From contig NZ_AEJB01000361.1 of assembly GCF_000331005.1 (NCBI RefSeq), positions 496,001 through 560,000 on the forward strand: 64,000 nt of DNA, written 5' to 3'. A program made the position numbers and the translations under genes. Shown here one piece after another: positions 25,601 through 34,746 of this stretch; position 1 is the first letter of the stretch, and each line of letters starts with the position of its first letter. The notes under the pieces are model-generated. The model saw nothing but the letters and a program-made list of their open reading frames with translations, was not told the origin of the DNA and searched no databases. This DNA comes from Streptomyces turgidiscabies Car8 (GTDB taxonomy: Bacteria; Actinomycetota; Actinomycetes; Streptomycetales; Streptomycetaceae).

Positions 25601-25651
25601 CGATAGAACGAGCAATGGCCATTAAGGCTGCAGGGGGGAGATGAGAGATTC

Positions 25652-26551
25652 ATGGCGAAACTGTCCTATAAGGTGCCGAGTTCGCTGAACAGGAGCTTCC
25701 TCGACCACGAGATCACGCTGAGCAAGGGAGGGTGGGCGGCCAAGCCCTCCCCGATCAAGCAACTGCTCTTCTTCGGCGGCGGCATCCTCGCCCTGCTGTG
25801 GTTCAGCACGTCGACGTTCGTCGCGAGCTCGGGCCCAGTCGCCATCACGTTCTTCGTCCTCTGGGGACTGGCGGCGATCGCCTACTTCGGCGGGCTGATG
25901 AAGACGAAGGAGCTGCGCATCATGCGCGTACCAGCCTTCCTGGCTTACCTGCCGCTGAAGGCCCGCCATGTCTTCACCCGTCGCGGCTCGAACCCCACGG
26001 ACTTCTACTCGATCGTCGGCATCGACGGGATCGACGAGGACGGGCTGATCCACTTCTCCGACGGCGGCGAAGGTCGGGTCTACCTGGTCGTCGGCTCGGC
26101 TAGCTACCTGCTCTTCGACGAGGACCGGGTCGGGATCCTCGATCGGGTCGACTCCTTCTGGCGCAAGGTCGAGACGGCCTGCGAGCACAGCTTCATCACG
26201 ACAAAGGAGCCGCAGCGGGTCTACCACCAGGTGGCGAACCTGGAACGGCGCAACCAGGCCCTGCAGGTCCGCGATCCCGATCTGATCGAGCTGCAGAACG
26301 AGCAATACGACATTCTCACGCAGCACGTGGGCGGGAAGTTCACCTCGATCCACCAGTACCTGCTGCTCAAGGGCAAGAACACCGACGCACTGCGCAAGGG
26401 GCACCAGGTCCTCCAGGCCGAGGTCGGCGGCTCGACTCTGATGATCAAGGAAGCCACGATGCTCGACCGCGAGGAGGCCCTGCCGATGCTCCGGGTCTTC
26501 TACCAGGGCATCGACGACGAACTGCTCGATCTCAAGGCGTCGCTGAACTGA
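25652..26551 (+). CDS. Membrane protein of the conjugation-like apparatus (VirB3/PrgI-like, tentative)
   Basis: A 299-residue protein with two adjacent TM helices near the N-terminus (residues about 37-56, QLLFFGGGILALLWF; and 62-82, VAITFFVLWGLAAIAYFGG), then a cytosolic domain of mixed alpha/beta structure (DFYSIVGIDGIDEDGLIHFS; VYLVVGSASYLLFDEDRVG). A short two-TM unit directly upstream of a VirB4-like gene is the arrangement of PrgI/VirB3-type components in Gram-positive type IV secretion, often with an extended cytosolic part. The G-rich SD is at 25632-25639. The function is assigned by position and topology only. Confidence 0.6.
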   Translation: MAKLSYKVPSSLNRSFLDHEITLSKGGWAAKPSPIKQLLFFGGGILALLWFSTSTFVASSGPVAITFFVLWGLAAIAYFGGLMKTKELRIMRVPAFLAYLPLKARHVFTRRGSNPTDFYSIVGIDGIDEDGLIHFSDGGEGRVYLVVGSASYLLFDEDRVGILDRVDSFWRKVETACEHSFITTKEPQRVYHQVANLERRNQALQVRDPDLIELQNEQYDILTQHVGGKFTSIHQYLLLKGKNTDALRKGHQVLQAEVGGSTLMIKEATMLDREEALPMLRVFYQGIDDELLDLKASLN

Positions 26552-26597
26552 CCAGCGCCAGGCCAGCCACCACGACGAGGAACGAACGAAGGACACC

Positions 26598-28901
26598 ATG
26601 GCGCTGATGACGAAAGTCCGGGCACAGCTCGGCATTCCGGGAAAGAAGCCTGACGAGACGAATGAGACCGCGGAGCTTGTGGTCGATGATCTGCGCGCGG
26701 ACGGTGCTGCTCAGGCTGAGGGCGTGCAGGACGCTGCGCCGGCGGACGGCGCAGCCGATGAGGCCGCCGAGCCGAAGAAGAACTGGTGGCAGCGCCGCCG
26801 GGAGGTGAAGCACCTCCAGGGTACGTTCGACGCCTACCCTCACCTGCTCGCGCTGAAGCCGAAGGAGAAGTACCTCTTCCGCTCCGACTACTTCGAGGTC
26901 GACGGCTCGGTCGCCTGCATCCTGGCGTACTTCCACGACGACGCCGCGCACGACAACTTCGCCGCCTTCTGGGGTATCGACCGGATCCCGGACGGCCTGG
27001 ACGAGCGGGTCACCGCCGTCGTGCTTGAGCAGGTCAAGCGGATGGATGAGAAGTGGATCGACTCGTACACCAAGCAGTCGGAGAAGCTGGACCGGCTGGA
27101 TGCGAACGAGCAGGAGGAGACGGGCACGACCTCCTCCAAGCGCAAGGCCGCGAAGATCTCCGGTGACCTCGGGATCACGATCGGCGAGATCCAGGACGGT
27201 GCGAGCTACCTCTCGGTGCACAACCGGCTCTTCCTCAAGGCCCCCGATCTGGCGACCCTGGACGACACGATCGACCGGGTCACGCGTCTGTACATCGACC
27301 GATTCGGCACGCTGAAGGCTGCGCCCTACGCCGGCGAGCAGCGTCAGGAGCTCTCGGGCCTTTGGAAGAACAACGAGAAGAAGAAGGGCAAGGGCTTCCA
27401 CTTCACCTCGACCGAGCTGGCCGGCTCGTACTCGCTGGTGACCAACGGCCTGAACGACAAGGGCGGCGAGTACGTCGGCTACATGGTCGGCGACGTCAAC
27501 AACAGCGCCGTGCTCATGGACGTCAACGCCTACGACCACCACGCGATCGTCGCCGATGCCACGCTCAGCGAGTACCTCGACCGCCAGCGGGTGGCCAATA
27601 TGTGGTGCTCGAAGATCTCTCAGGCGGCGCTGCTGAACAACGGCCAGGTCGTCCACCTCATCCTCGACGGGGCGAACCTCGACAAGCTCGGCCCGAAGTT
27701 CGAGCGGCTCACCTCGCGCGTGGACCTGAATCAGGGTGATGTGAACATGTTCGAGATGTTCGGCGAGGAGGAGGACGAGCTCATGGTCTTCTCCGCCCAG
27801 ATGGAGAAGCTCAAGCTGATGTTCGAGCAGCTCTACGAGACCAGCGACGGAGCGATCGGTTCGATCATCCGCAGCGCCCTCGAAGACACCGCGACCGACT
27901 TCTACATCGAGCAGGGCATGTGGCGGCACAACGCCAAGGAGCAGCGTTACCGCCTGCGCGTGGTGAACATCCCGCACACCCAGGTGCCGCGTCTTCAGAT
28001 GTTCGTCTCCTACTTGGCAACCGCGCACAAGGCACTGCTGAACTCCAGCAAGACCGACCCGGACCAGCTGCGCGCCTACAACGTGCTCAGGGGCATCGCC
28101 AACGCGATGCTGAGCACCAACGGCGACCTGTTCAACAACCACACGGCCTCGGCCGTGGACGGGGTCCGGGATTCGCGGCGCGTGGTCTACGACTTCTCGC
28201 GGCTCATGCGCCGCGGCAAGGGCGTGGCGATGGCGCAACTGGTGAACATCGTCGGCTTCGCCGTTGGCAAGCTGGGGCTCGGCGACACGGTGATCATCCA
28301 CGGCACCGAGCACATCGACGACCGGGTGAAGAAGTACATCAAGGACCAGTTCGACCATATGTACGAGCGTGGCGGCCGGGTGGTCTACAGCTACAACGAC
28401 GTCGACACGATGCTGGCCGACAGCGACTTCAACAAGTTCGACGCCGCGGACTACACGCTCTTCGGCCCGATGCGCGACGGCACGGTGGCGGAGTACCAGA
28501 AGCAGCTGCACCAGCGGATTCCACCGGATCTCGCCCAGCTCATCACGACCAAGGGCGAGAACCTCACGTATCTGCGCCGGGGCGTCTCCAACGTGGTCTT
28601 CCACCTGGACCTGGCACTGGGGATCAACCCTTACCGCGAGGCCCAGCGCAGGCAGGTCCGCCTGGAGGCGGCAAGGACCGAAGAGGCGGCGCGGATGGAC
28701 GCGATCATGCACGACAAGCCTGCACCGGGCGCGAACCTCACCAGCATCCGGAAGCACAGCGAGGGCGGCGACGGCGAGCCTGACGCGGGCCAGAGCGACG
28801 GGGGCAAGCGCCGCGACGGCAAGAAGAGCCTGCAGGAGCCTGAGGGCGGCGCAAGGCGGCCAGCGAGGAAGCCAAAGCCCAAGAAGCTGGTCAAGGCATG
28901 A
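26598..28901 (+). CDS. VirB4-like conjugation protein with degenerate ATPase core
   Basis: A 767-residue protein resembling VirB4/TraC-type transfer ATPases in size, order and features: an N-terminal domain (SVACILAYFHDD), the central GASYLSVHNRLFLKAP, and a C-terminal RecA-like part with VVYDFSRLMRRG in the Walker B place and VSYLATAHKALLNS. Where VirB4 proteins have GxxGxGKS after the strand, this one reads MDVNAYDHHAIVADATLSEY, with no P-loop. It may be a structural or pseudo-ATPase subunit, with an active VirB4/VirD4 encoded elsewhere. The last 80 residues are Lys/Gly-rich and disordered. It lies between the two-TM protein and the VirB6-like protein. Confidence 0.65.
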   Translation: MALMTKVRAQLGIPGKKPDETNETAELVVDDLRADGAAQAEGVQDAAPADGAADEAAEPKKNWWQRRREVKHLQGTFDAYPHLLALKPKEKYLFRSDYFEVDGSVACILAYFHDDAAHDNFAAFWGIDRIPDGLDERVTAVVLEQVKRMDEKWIDSYTKQSEKLDRLDANEQEETGTTSSKRKAAKISGDLGITIGEIQDGASYLSVHNRLFLKAPDLATLDDTIDRVTRLYIDRFGTLKAAPYAGEQRQELSGLWKNNEKKKGKGFHFTSTELAGSYSLVTNGLNDKGGEYVGYMVGDVNNSAVLMDVNAYDHHAIVADATLSEYLDRQRVANMWCSKISQAALLNNGQVVHLILDGANLDKLGPKFERLTSRVDLNQGDVNMFEMFGEEEDELMVFSAQMEKLKLMFEQLYETSDGAIGSIIRSALEDTATDFYIEQGMWRHNAKEQRYRLRVVNIPHTQVPRLQMFVSYLATAHKALLNSSKTDPDQLRAYNVLRGIANAMLSTNGDLFNNHTASAVDGVRDSRRVVYDFSRLMRRGKGVAMAQLVNIVGFAVGKLGLGDTVIIHGTEHIDDRVKKYIKDQFDHMYERGGRVVYSYNDVDTMLADSDFNKFDAADYTLFGPMRDGTVAEYQKQLHQRIPPDLAQLITTKGENLTYLRRGVSNVVFHLDLALGINPYREAQRRQVRLEAARTEEAARMDAIMHDKPAPGANLTSIRKHSEGGDGEPDAGQSDGGKRRDGKKSLQEPEGGARRPARKPKPKKLVKA

Positions 28902-28945
28902 ACGAGGTCAGCGCTGATACGAAGGCGAGGAGCAGGGGAGAGACG

Positions 28946-31900
28946 ATGAACGGGACGATCACGGCGGTGGCGCGGATGCGTGCCTGGGCCGGCCCCGGCG
29001 GTGGCGGAGCCCGCCAGGGCAGGCTCGCGCGCGGGCTCGCCCTCGTGCTCCTGGCCGCGCTGTTCGTGCCGGTCCTCATGATGGCTGCCTCTTCGCCAGC
29101 GTCCGCGGACGACCAGAAGGAGCGCGACAACTACAGCCTCTACCAGCTGGCTTCGAATGCGAGCTCGTACTTCAGCGAGGAGAACTCGCCGTCGAACGAC
29201 AAGGGCATGCACGACAAGTGGAAGCCGGTCGTCGGCAGTCCGGCCTCGGGCGGCTCCATGCTCGGCTACGCCGACCCGGATTTCAGCTTGGGCAACATCG
29301 TGGGCTGGTTCTTCGCCGAGGTCTCGGGGTCCTCCCAGACCGTCACGTACGAGACTCTGGCCGCGAAAGACGACAAGGGCAACGCGAAGTACTCGGGCAT
29401 GCTCGACTACGCGCACTTCGGGGCCGCGAACAACGACCTCGGCCTGGACACGATGTCCTCGGGCATCGGCGGCCAGATCGTCAGCGTGATCGGAGGCTCC
29501 ATCATCTGGGTCCTCTACGCCCTGGCGCTGGCGGTCGGCACGCTGTTCTACGTCGTCCTCCAGTTCCTGAAGCTCATCAACCCCTTCATGTGGTTCTACG
29601 AGGCGGTCAGGGCGGTCAATCCGACCTTCGCCGACGGGATGACGGGAGGTGACACCGGAGGCGGCGCGCTCTCGGGCCTCCAGCACTGGATCAGTGGCTG
29701 GTATGGCCTGCTTGTCGATATCTCGTGGCAAGTGCTGGTGCCGATCTTCATCGGCTTCCTGCTCCTCGGCCTGGTCATGTTCAAGAAGATGGACCGGGGT
29801 TCGGCGATCAAGAAGCTCATCGTGCGCGTCGTCTTCATCGGCGTCGGTCTGCCGCTCATCGGTTCGATGTACACCAGCGTGCTCGACAAGTTCGACAACT
29901 CGGTTCTCGGCCAGCATGCCGGTCCGACGCGCGTCGTGCTGAGCACATACGTCGACTTCGAGGCGTGGATGATGAACGACCGCCTCGGGATCCCGGACCA
30001 GGCCACTGTCTCCTGGAACGGCGACCAAGCGAGCTCTGACGCGATGATGTCGGTGCGCACGAGCGCGCTGGCGATCAACAAGCAGTCCCACGGAGCGACG
30101 TTCAACGGCATCAGCATCGGCACGAAGGCCAACGACGCCGAGTCGGCCTGGAAGGACGGCACGGTCTCCGTCGGCACCGGTGCGTCGGACGACTTCAAGG
30201 CGGTGTTCTCGACCTTCGGGATCATCGGCAAGTACATCGGCAGCAACGAGATCGCAGCTTCCGACTTCGAGTCGGGGATCAAGAGCTCGATCACGCAGCT
30301 GGACGAGAGCGCGGATGTCAAGAAGAGCTGGTTCGTCGACAAGGACAGCTACGGCGACGTGGAGGATTTCGGTGAGGAGAAGGGGCCGAAGCCGGTGGAT
30401 CACCCGGTGATCTCGACTGACGGCACGGGCCTGACCTCCTCTCGTCCCGGCAAGGACTCGACGGTCTTCACGACGACGGGGACCAAGGCCGGCTGCGGCT
30501 TCACGGTGGGCAAGACGCCCTCCTCGTGCAACCTGTCTCCCCTGGCGGCGTACAACTACCTCAACACCGGGTTCAGCCCCAGCTCGCTGAACATGTACAG
30601 CTCGAACAACGCCACGTCCGGCTTCACCCGCGAGAACCACATGGCCGTCAGCCAGGTGGGCACGGGGCCGGCGAAGTTCATGTACTGGTCCAACGCAGCC
30701 ACGGTCCTGGGCTCCATCGTCCTGCTCGGCTTCTGGTACGCCATCGGCATGCTGGCCGGCTCGGTCAAGCGGATTTTCGGCCTCGTAGCGGCCGTGCCGT
30801 TCGCGACGCTGGGCGCGATGGCCGCGATCGCCAAGGTAATCGTCTACTCCATGGCGCTGATCCTGGAGGTCCTCGTCACGCTGTTCATCTACCAGTTCGT
30901 CTCGGAGTTCCTGATCTCGGTCCCGGACATCATGGCCGGGCCCGTGTCGAGCTTCATGAGCCCGGCCGGCCTGTGGGGCAGCGCTGCGCTCGGCGGGACC
31001 ATCGTGGTGATCCTGACACTCATCTCCTCGCTGATGATCATGGGCATCACCTTCGCTCTGCTGCGGGTCCGCAAGACGGTGCTGCAGGCGATGGACGAGG
31101 TGGTCACCAAGCTCGTGGACAAGTTCCTGGAGACCAACTCCGCGCCGAAGCCGGACAAGGGTGGGCTGATGCCTGCTCTGGCCACAGGTGCAGGGGCCGG
31201 CGCGGGTATGGCCATGGGCAACAAGCTCGCCAACGGGTTCAACAGCAAGACCAGCGGCCCGGCGTCTCCGAGCACGGGCAAGTCCGCGGGCAAGACGGCG
31301 TCGACGAACGCCGGAGGTACGAACGGCGACCCGACGGCGCTGACCGCGGGCAACCAGGCGCTGGCCCTGGAGGGCGGCGGCGAGGGTGGCCCGGGCGATC
31401 CGAACAGCCCGGCACTGGACGGTGGTCCTGGCAGCGGTGGCGGCGGCGGTGACGCCAAGGCTCTGCCGGGCGGCAGCGGTCCTGCTGGTGCCCTGGGCGC
31501 GTCCGGCCAGAGTGACGGCCCCGACGACAAGGGTGGCCCGCTGCAGCTGACGAGTGGTGGAGCGGGCAGCTCGCACTCTGACAAGCAGACGGCGCTGGGC
31601 CTGAGCAACCAGGGCGGCCTGTCGAACCTCGGGTACACCTCGGACGGCAACAAGGTCATCCCCGGCGAGGTTCTGGCCTCGTCGACGGAGCCGTCGAGCT
31701 CTCGCGGTGGTGCTCAGGGGCAGAGAAGCGCTGGTTCTATTCCAACCAGCGGAGGCCGTAGGACCGTCGCTGGTCAGACGGGCCCGGCGCAGTTCGGCAT
31801 GGGTGCCCAGGGTGCGCAGAGGCAGCAGGGCAGCAACCAGCAGGCTGCACCGCAGCGCTTCAGCGGCGGAGCTACTCCTGGTCTTGTGCCTGTCCCTGCT

Positions 31901-32317
31901 TCCGAGCAGCCAGCCTCGCCGAGCACGCGTCCGACGCGCTCCGCTCAGGGCACCCCGGCTCCGAGGCAGCTGGGAGCCGGAACGTCGGCTCCTCGTCCCG
32001 TGGCCGCTCCGGTTTCGGGTCAGACTCCGGCTGCGCCTGGTGCGCGGACTCCGGCTCGGACGCAGGCAGCGCGTCAGCCGGGTGCGATCCAGGCGGCGAC
32101 GCCGACGCCGCGCCAGGCGCCCGCCCCGCGGGCTCAGACTCCGCGGACGTCGGCTCCTGCACCGGCTTCTTCGCCACGGCAGGCTCCGGTTCCGCGCCCT
32201 CGTCCCCGTCCGCGCCGGGTTGCCGATCCGGCTCCTCAGAGCGTGGAGACTCCGGAGCCGCAGCAGCGGCCGGCTGGTGGTCTTCGCCGGGGCCGACGCG
32301 AGAAGCCGCAGGACTGA
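28946..32317 (+). CDS. Large VirB6-like polytopic membrane protein with disordered tail
   Basis: About 1120 residues. An Arg/Gly-rich n-region and signal-like helix (LARGLALVLLAALFVPVLMM, then ASSPASADDQ) are followed by an exposed domain, a helix pair near 195-240 (GSIIWVLYALALAVGTLFYV), further TM helices around 265-310, an extracellular region of about 250 residues with Cys pairs, and a second block of five TM helices (about 590-720, e.g. ATVLGSIVLLGFWYAIGMLA). The final 340 residues are Gly/Pro/Ala/Ser-rich and disordered. This is the pattern of VirB6/TrbL-like channel proteins. I chose ATG 28946 because GGGGAGAG precedes it; ATG 28898, overlapping the upstream stop, is also possible. An intrinsic terminator follows. 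Confidence 0.75.
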   Translation: MNGTITAVARMRAWAGPGGGGARQGRLARGLALVLLAALFVPVLMMAASSPASADDQKERDNYSLYQLASNASSYFSEENSPSNDKGMHDKWKPVVGSPASGGSMLGYADPDFSLGNIVGWFFAEVSGSSQTVTYETLAAKDDKGNAKYSGMLDYAHFGAANNDLGLDTMSSGIGGQIVSVIGGSIIWVLYALALAVGTLFYVVLQFLKLINPFMWFYEAVRAVNPTFADGMTGGDTGGGALSGLQHWISGWYGLLVDISWQVLVPIFIGFLLLGLVMFKKMDRGSAIKKLIVRVVFIGVGLPLIGSMYTSVLDKFDNSVLGQHAGPTRVVLSTYVDFEAWMMNDRLGIPDQATVSWNGDQASSDAMMSVRTSALAINKQSHGATFNGISIGTKANDAESAWKDGTVSVGTGASDDFKAVFSTFGIIGKYIGSNEIAASDFESGIKSSITQLDESADVKKSWFVDKDSYGDVEDFGEEKGPKPVDHPVISTDGTGLTSSRPGKDSTVFTTTGTKAGCGFTVGKTPSSCNLSPLAAYNYLNTGFSPSSLNMYSSNNATSGFTRENHMAVSQVGTGPAKFMYWSNAATVLGSIVLLGFWYAIGMLAGSVKRIFGLVAAVPFATLGAMAAIAKVIVYSMALILEVLVTLFIYQFVSEFLISVPDIMAGPVSSFMSPAGLWGSAALGGTIVVILTLISSLMIMGITFALLRVRKTVLQAMDEVVTKLVDKFLETNSAPKPDKGGLMPALATGAGAGAGMAMGNKLANGFNSKTSGPASPSTGKSAGKTASTNAGGTNGDPTALTAGNQALALEGGGEGGPGDPNSPALDGGPGSGGGGGDAKALPGGSGPAGALGASGQSDGPDDKGGPLQLTSGGAGSSHSDKQTALGLSNQGGLSNLGYTSDGNKVIPGEVLASSTEPSSSRGGAQGQRSAGSIPTSGGRRTVAGQTGPAQFGMGAQGAQRQQGSNQQAAPQRFSGGATPGLVPVPASEQPASPSTRPTRSAQGTPAPRQLGAGTSAPRPVAAPVSGQTPAAPGARTPARTQAARQPGAIQAATPTPRQAPAPRAQTPRTSAPAPASSPRQAPVPRPRPRPRRVADPAPQSVETPEPQQRPAGGLRRGRREKPQD

Positions 32318-32337
32318 TCGGGCGAGCGTGGAGGGCT

Positions 32338-32390
32338 GACGCACCCGGTGAGGATGATCGCAATGGTCGTCCTCACCGGGTGCGTCGTCT
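32338..32390 (+). terminator. Long hairpin terminator after the VirB6-like gene
   Basis: A 17-bp perfect stem, GACGCACCCGGTGAGGA (32338-32354) with its complement at 32370-32386, is followed by GTCTTT. It separates the transfer operon from the small membrane gene at 32420. Confidence 0.8.
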
Positions 32391-32419
32391 TTGCGCGGCA
32401 GGAGGAGAAGGGGAAGAGC

Positions 32420-32899
32420 ATGAGGCTGGGATCGAGGCTTCGCGGCGTTTTCCCGCGCGGCTGGTGTCGCTCGGCGCGATGGTGGATCACCGGGATCCGC
32501 GAACTGGCATTGAGCACTGCGGCGGCTGTGGCCACCGTGGTGTTCGTCGGCGAGATGATGCGCGCTGTGCGGCATCGCGACGAGCCGCGGACTCTGGCGC
32601 ACCTGTCCGGCACGTTCGAGGGGTACGTGGCCAGCCTCTTGGGCAACAGCGCAGGCTTGGTCGTTCTGGTCACCATGGCGATCGAGGACGGTCTGCCTGT
32701 GGTGCTGACGGCGTTGCTGGCTGGGTGGTGTCTGCTCAACATCGCCATCAGTGCCACGGTGTTCGTCGTGGTCGCCCGGTCGAGGATCCGGCAGTCGGCA
32801 GCGTGGGCTGAGCTGGATTTCGCCGAGCAGCACGCGCCGAAGTACGGCCGGCCACCGGAGACGATTGAGGAGTACCGGGCGCAGCAGCTCCAGAAGTAG
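32420..32899 (+). CDS. Small membrane protein
   Basis: A 159-residue protein with three hydrophobic helices (LALSTAAAVATVVFVGEMM; LLGNSAGLVVLVTMAI; VLTALLAGWCLLNIAIS running into ATVFVVVA) and a charged C-terminus (WAELDFAEQHAPKYGRPPET). I chose ATG 32420, which follows GGAGGAGAAGGGGAAG; an upstream in-frame ATG lies inside the terminator hairpin. No family recognised. Its place after the VirB6-like gene suggests a conjugation-associated role. Confidence 0.65.
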   Translation: MRLGSRLRGVFPRGWCRSARWWITGIRELALSTAAAVATVVFVGEMMRAVRHRDEPRTLAHLSGTFEGYVASLLGNSAGLVVLVTMAIEDGLPVVLTALLAGWCLLNIAISATVFVVVARSRIRQSAAWAELDFAEQHAPKYGRPPETIEEYRAQQLQK

Positions 32900-32913
32900 G
32901 TGTCAGAGAAAAG

Positions 32914-32950
32914 ACAGAACCCCGTGGACGTGATGTCCAGGGGGTTCTGT
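32914..32950. terminator. Bidirectional hairpin terminator between convergent genes
   Basis: ACAGAACCCCgTGGAC (32914-32929) pairs with GTCCAgGGGGTTCTGT (32935-32950), 15 of 16 pairs. It lies between convergent genes ending at 32899 (+) and 32973 (-). Confidence 0.75.
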
Positions 32951-32972
32951 GCTGCCTGGGGTGGTGCGGCAA

Positions 32973-33542
32973 TCAGCTGTGCTGGTTGCAGTCCTTGGCC
33001 ATCAAGGCCTTCGCCTGGTCGCTGTCGGCGGGGATGAGCTGGACCTGGTCGATCGAGTAGGCGAAGGTGTACCCGAGCGTGATCATGCTGTTCGACATCG
33101 AGATCGAGCCGGATCCCGGGTCAGTGCCTGTCTGGTCGGAGCCGTTGTCGTCGTCCCAGAGCACACTGGTCCGGCTGTCGTTGATCGTGCCGGTTGAGAG
33201 AACCTGGTACTGACCCTTGTCGGTCTTGCCGTCCTTGACGATCGAGCCGTGCTTGACGTCGTCGAGGGCCTTCGTGGTCAGCTGGCACTGCTGGTCGCCA
33301 GCGGTGACGTTGATGTACGTGATCTTGTGGCCGTCGATTGCGGCGATGCCGCCGCGCGCCCCGTCGGTGATGGAGATGTAGGCACCGTCGAAGCTGGAGG
33401 CCTGGCTGCTGCTGGGGCTCTGCGAGGAAGCAGCATTGCTGCTCCCGCTGCAGGCGGTGAGCATGAGAGCACCCGCGGCCAGGGCCGCGGCGGACACGGC
33501 GATCCTGGTCCGCGTCGCACGTGCGGTCCTGGTGGAGTTCAT
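32973..33542 (-). CDS. Lipoprotein of unknown function
   Basis: A 189-residue protein with a signal peptide and a good lipobox (SAAALAAGALMLTAC), so it should be lipidated at Cys31 and face outside. After a Ser-rich linker there is a beta-rich domain (FDGAYISITDGARGGIAAID; HKITYINVTAGDQQCQL) and a second Cys close to the C-terminus (AKDCNQHS). I do not recognise the fold. It lies downstream of and on the same strand as the 34428 gene, probably as one operon. Confidence 0.75.
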   Translation of the reverse strand: MNSTRTARATRTRIAVSAAALAAGALMLTACSGSSNAASSQSPSSSQASSFDGAYISITDGARGGIAAIDGHKITYINVTAGDQQCQLTTKALDDVKHGSIVKDGKTDKGQYQVLSTGTINDSRTSVLWDDDNGSDQTGTDPGSGSISMSNSMITLGYTFAYSIDQVQLIPADSDQAKALMAKDCNQHS

Positions 33543-33581
33543 GGGGTTCTTCCTTCATTCGTTCTGGACAGTCGGTTTGGT

Positions 33582-34428
33582 TCAGCTCTGCGGAGGTTGG
33601 ACCGGCGGCATGCTCGGCATCGGCGGAACCGCAGAGGCCTGACGCGGCGACAGCAGGATGAGGACTGCAGCAGCCAGCATCACGACCGACAGCAGCGCCA
33701 GGAGCACCACGCCCGCTCCGACGGAGGCGTAGCGGGTGCCGCTGACGGAGCCCATGGTCCCGAAGCCGTCGATCATGCCGATCAGGCCGGCGACGATGGA
33801 CTCCGGCGGTGACGCGGGACCAGTTCGTCTTGCGGATGACTGCCACGACAGAGGCGGCGATGGCCACGAGCATGGTGAAGAGCAGGAAGCCGCCCTCGCC
33901 GCCGGCCTCGTCGCTGAAGTAGTTGACCGAGAAGCCCATGGCTGAAGCGACCGGCATGAACAGCGAGATGATCGCCAGGAACGCCGCGGCGGGAAGGACG
34001 AAGGTGGCCAGCCCTCTCAGCTTGGCCAGTCCGGGACGCGAGGTGCTCTGCTGCATCGAGCGCGCGGCGCTTTGCGCGGCGGGGGCAACGCGGTTGCTGA
34101 GGAACTCCTTGGCTCCAGAGTTCTCGACGGCCGGCGCGACCTTGGTGTTGAAGAAGTCCCGGGCACCGTTGACGACCTGCTTGGCTCCGTTGGTCATCTG
34201 CTGCATCGACGGATCACGGGGCCGGTGCTCGGGAGCGATCAGTCCAGCCTGAACGGCGGCCTGGTACTCGGGCATCGTCGGCTCGCGGAGATGCGTCTGC
34301 CGGAACCCGGCGGCCCACTGCTCGGCCGTGACAACTGGCGGAACCTGCGGTCGCGGCGGCACGGCCTGTGATGCTGTTGCGTGGCCCTGTGTCGGCTGCT
34401 CGGGTAACTGAGGCTGATCCTCAGTCAT
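33582..34428 (-). pseudogene. Membrane protein of the element, one frameshift
   Basis: The ATG at 34426-34428 starts MTEDQPQLPEQPTQGHATAS, a Pro/Gln-rich region followed by a unit seen in short-C-terminal/DUF-type proteins (TAEQWAAGFRQTHLREPTMP), a helical stretch, and TM helices (ATFVLPAAAFLAIISLFMPV; FLLFTMLVAIAASVVAVI). After RKTNW the frame breaks in a CCC run near 33815. The sensible continuation SIVAGLIGMIDGFGTMG with another TM helix (AGVVLLALLSVVMLAAAVLI) is in the next frame, ending at 33582. One extra C explains the break, so it may be an assembly error and the gene intact (about 281 residues). Confidence 0.65.
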
Positions 34429-34746
34429 AATCGCCCCCGTTTTCTCTCGTTCAGTTCTGCGTGTCCAGGCGGTGCCATCTTCACAGGGACCAGCGTCTCG
34501 GCTCCGCAGTTCCACACTGCATCCCCGAGACCCCGATCCCGACCACGCCCGGGAGTCGAAGCTGGCCCCCTTGAGGACCACCCGACCGATTTCCGAGCTT
34601 TCTTCTCGTACATGAGCACTTGCGAAGGCATTCACAAGCGCACTGTCAGTATTGCAGATTGATGTACCAGATGTACCACCTAACGACAGACAGCCAGTCA
34701 AAGTCGCCTATAGATAGGTGACTTTGACTGGCCAGGACTTAGGCTG
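34429..34746. promoter_or_regulatory. Regulatory intergenic region with direct and inverted repeats
   Basis: It contains two abutting GATGTACCA copies (34661-34669 and 34670-34678) and an inverted repeat, CCAGTCAAAGTC (34694-34705) with GACTTTGACTGG (34720-34731), whose loop itself pairs CCTA/TAGG. No T-run follows on either strand, so the repeat is either a weak terminator of the XRE gene or an operator for the 34428 gene. Confidence 0.5.

Noticed and set aside
32348-32419. Upstream ATG for the small membrane protein at 32420
   Set aside because: This ATG lies inside the terminator hairpin; ATG 32420 has a much better SD.
28631-32833. 1400-codon minus-strand open frame opposite the VirB6-like gene
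   Set aside because: It arises from the strong third-position GC bias of the plus-strand gene; the translation is His/Arg/Asp-rich without hydrophobic core or motif.
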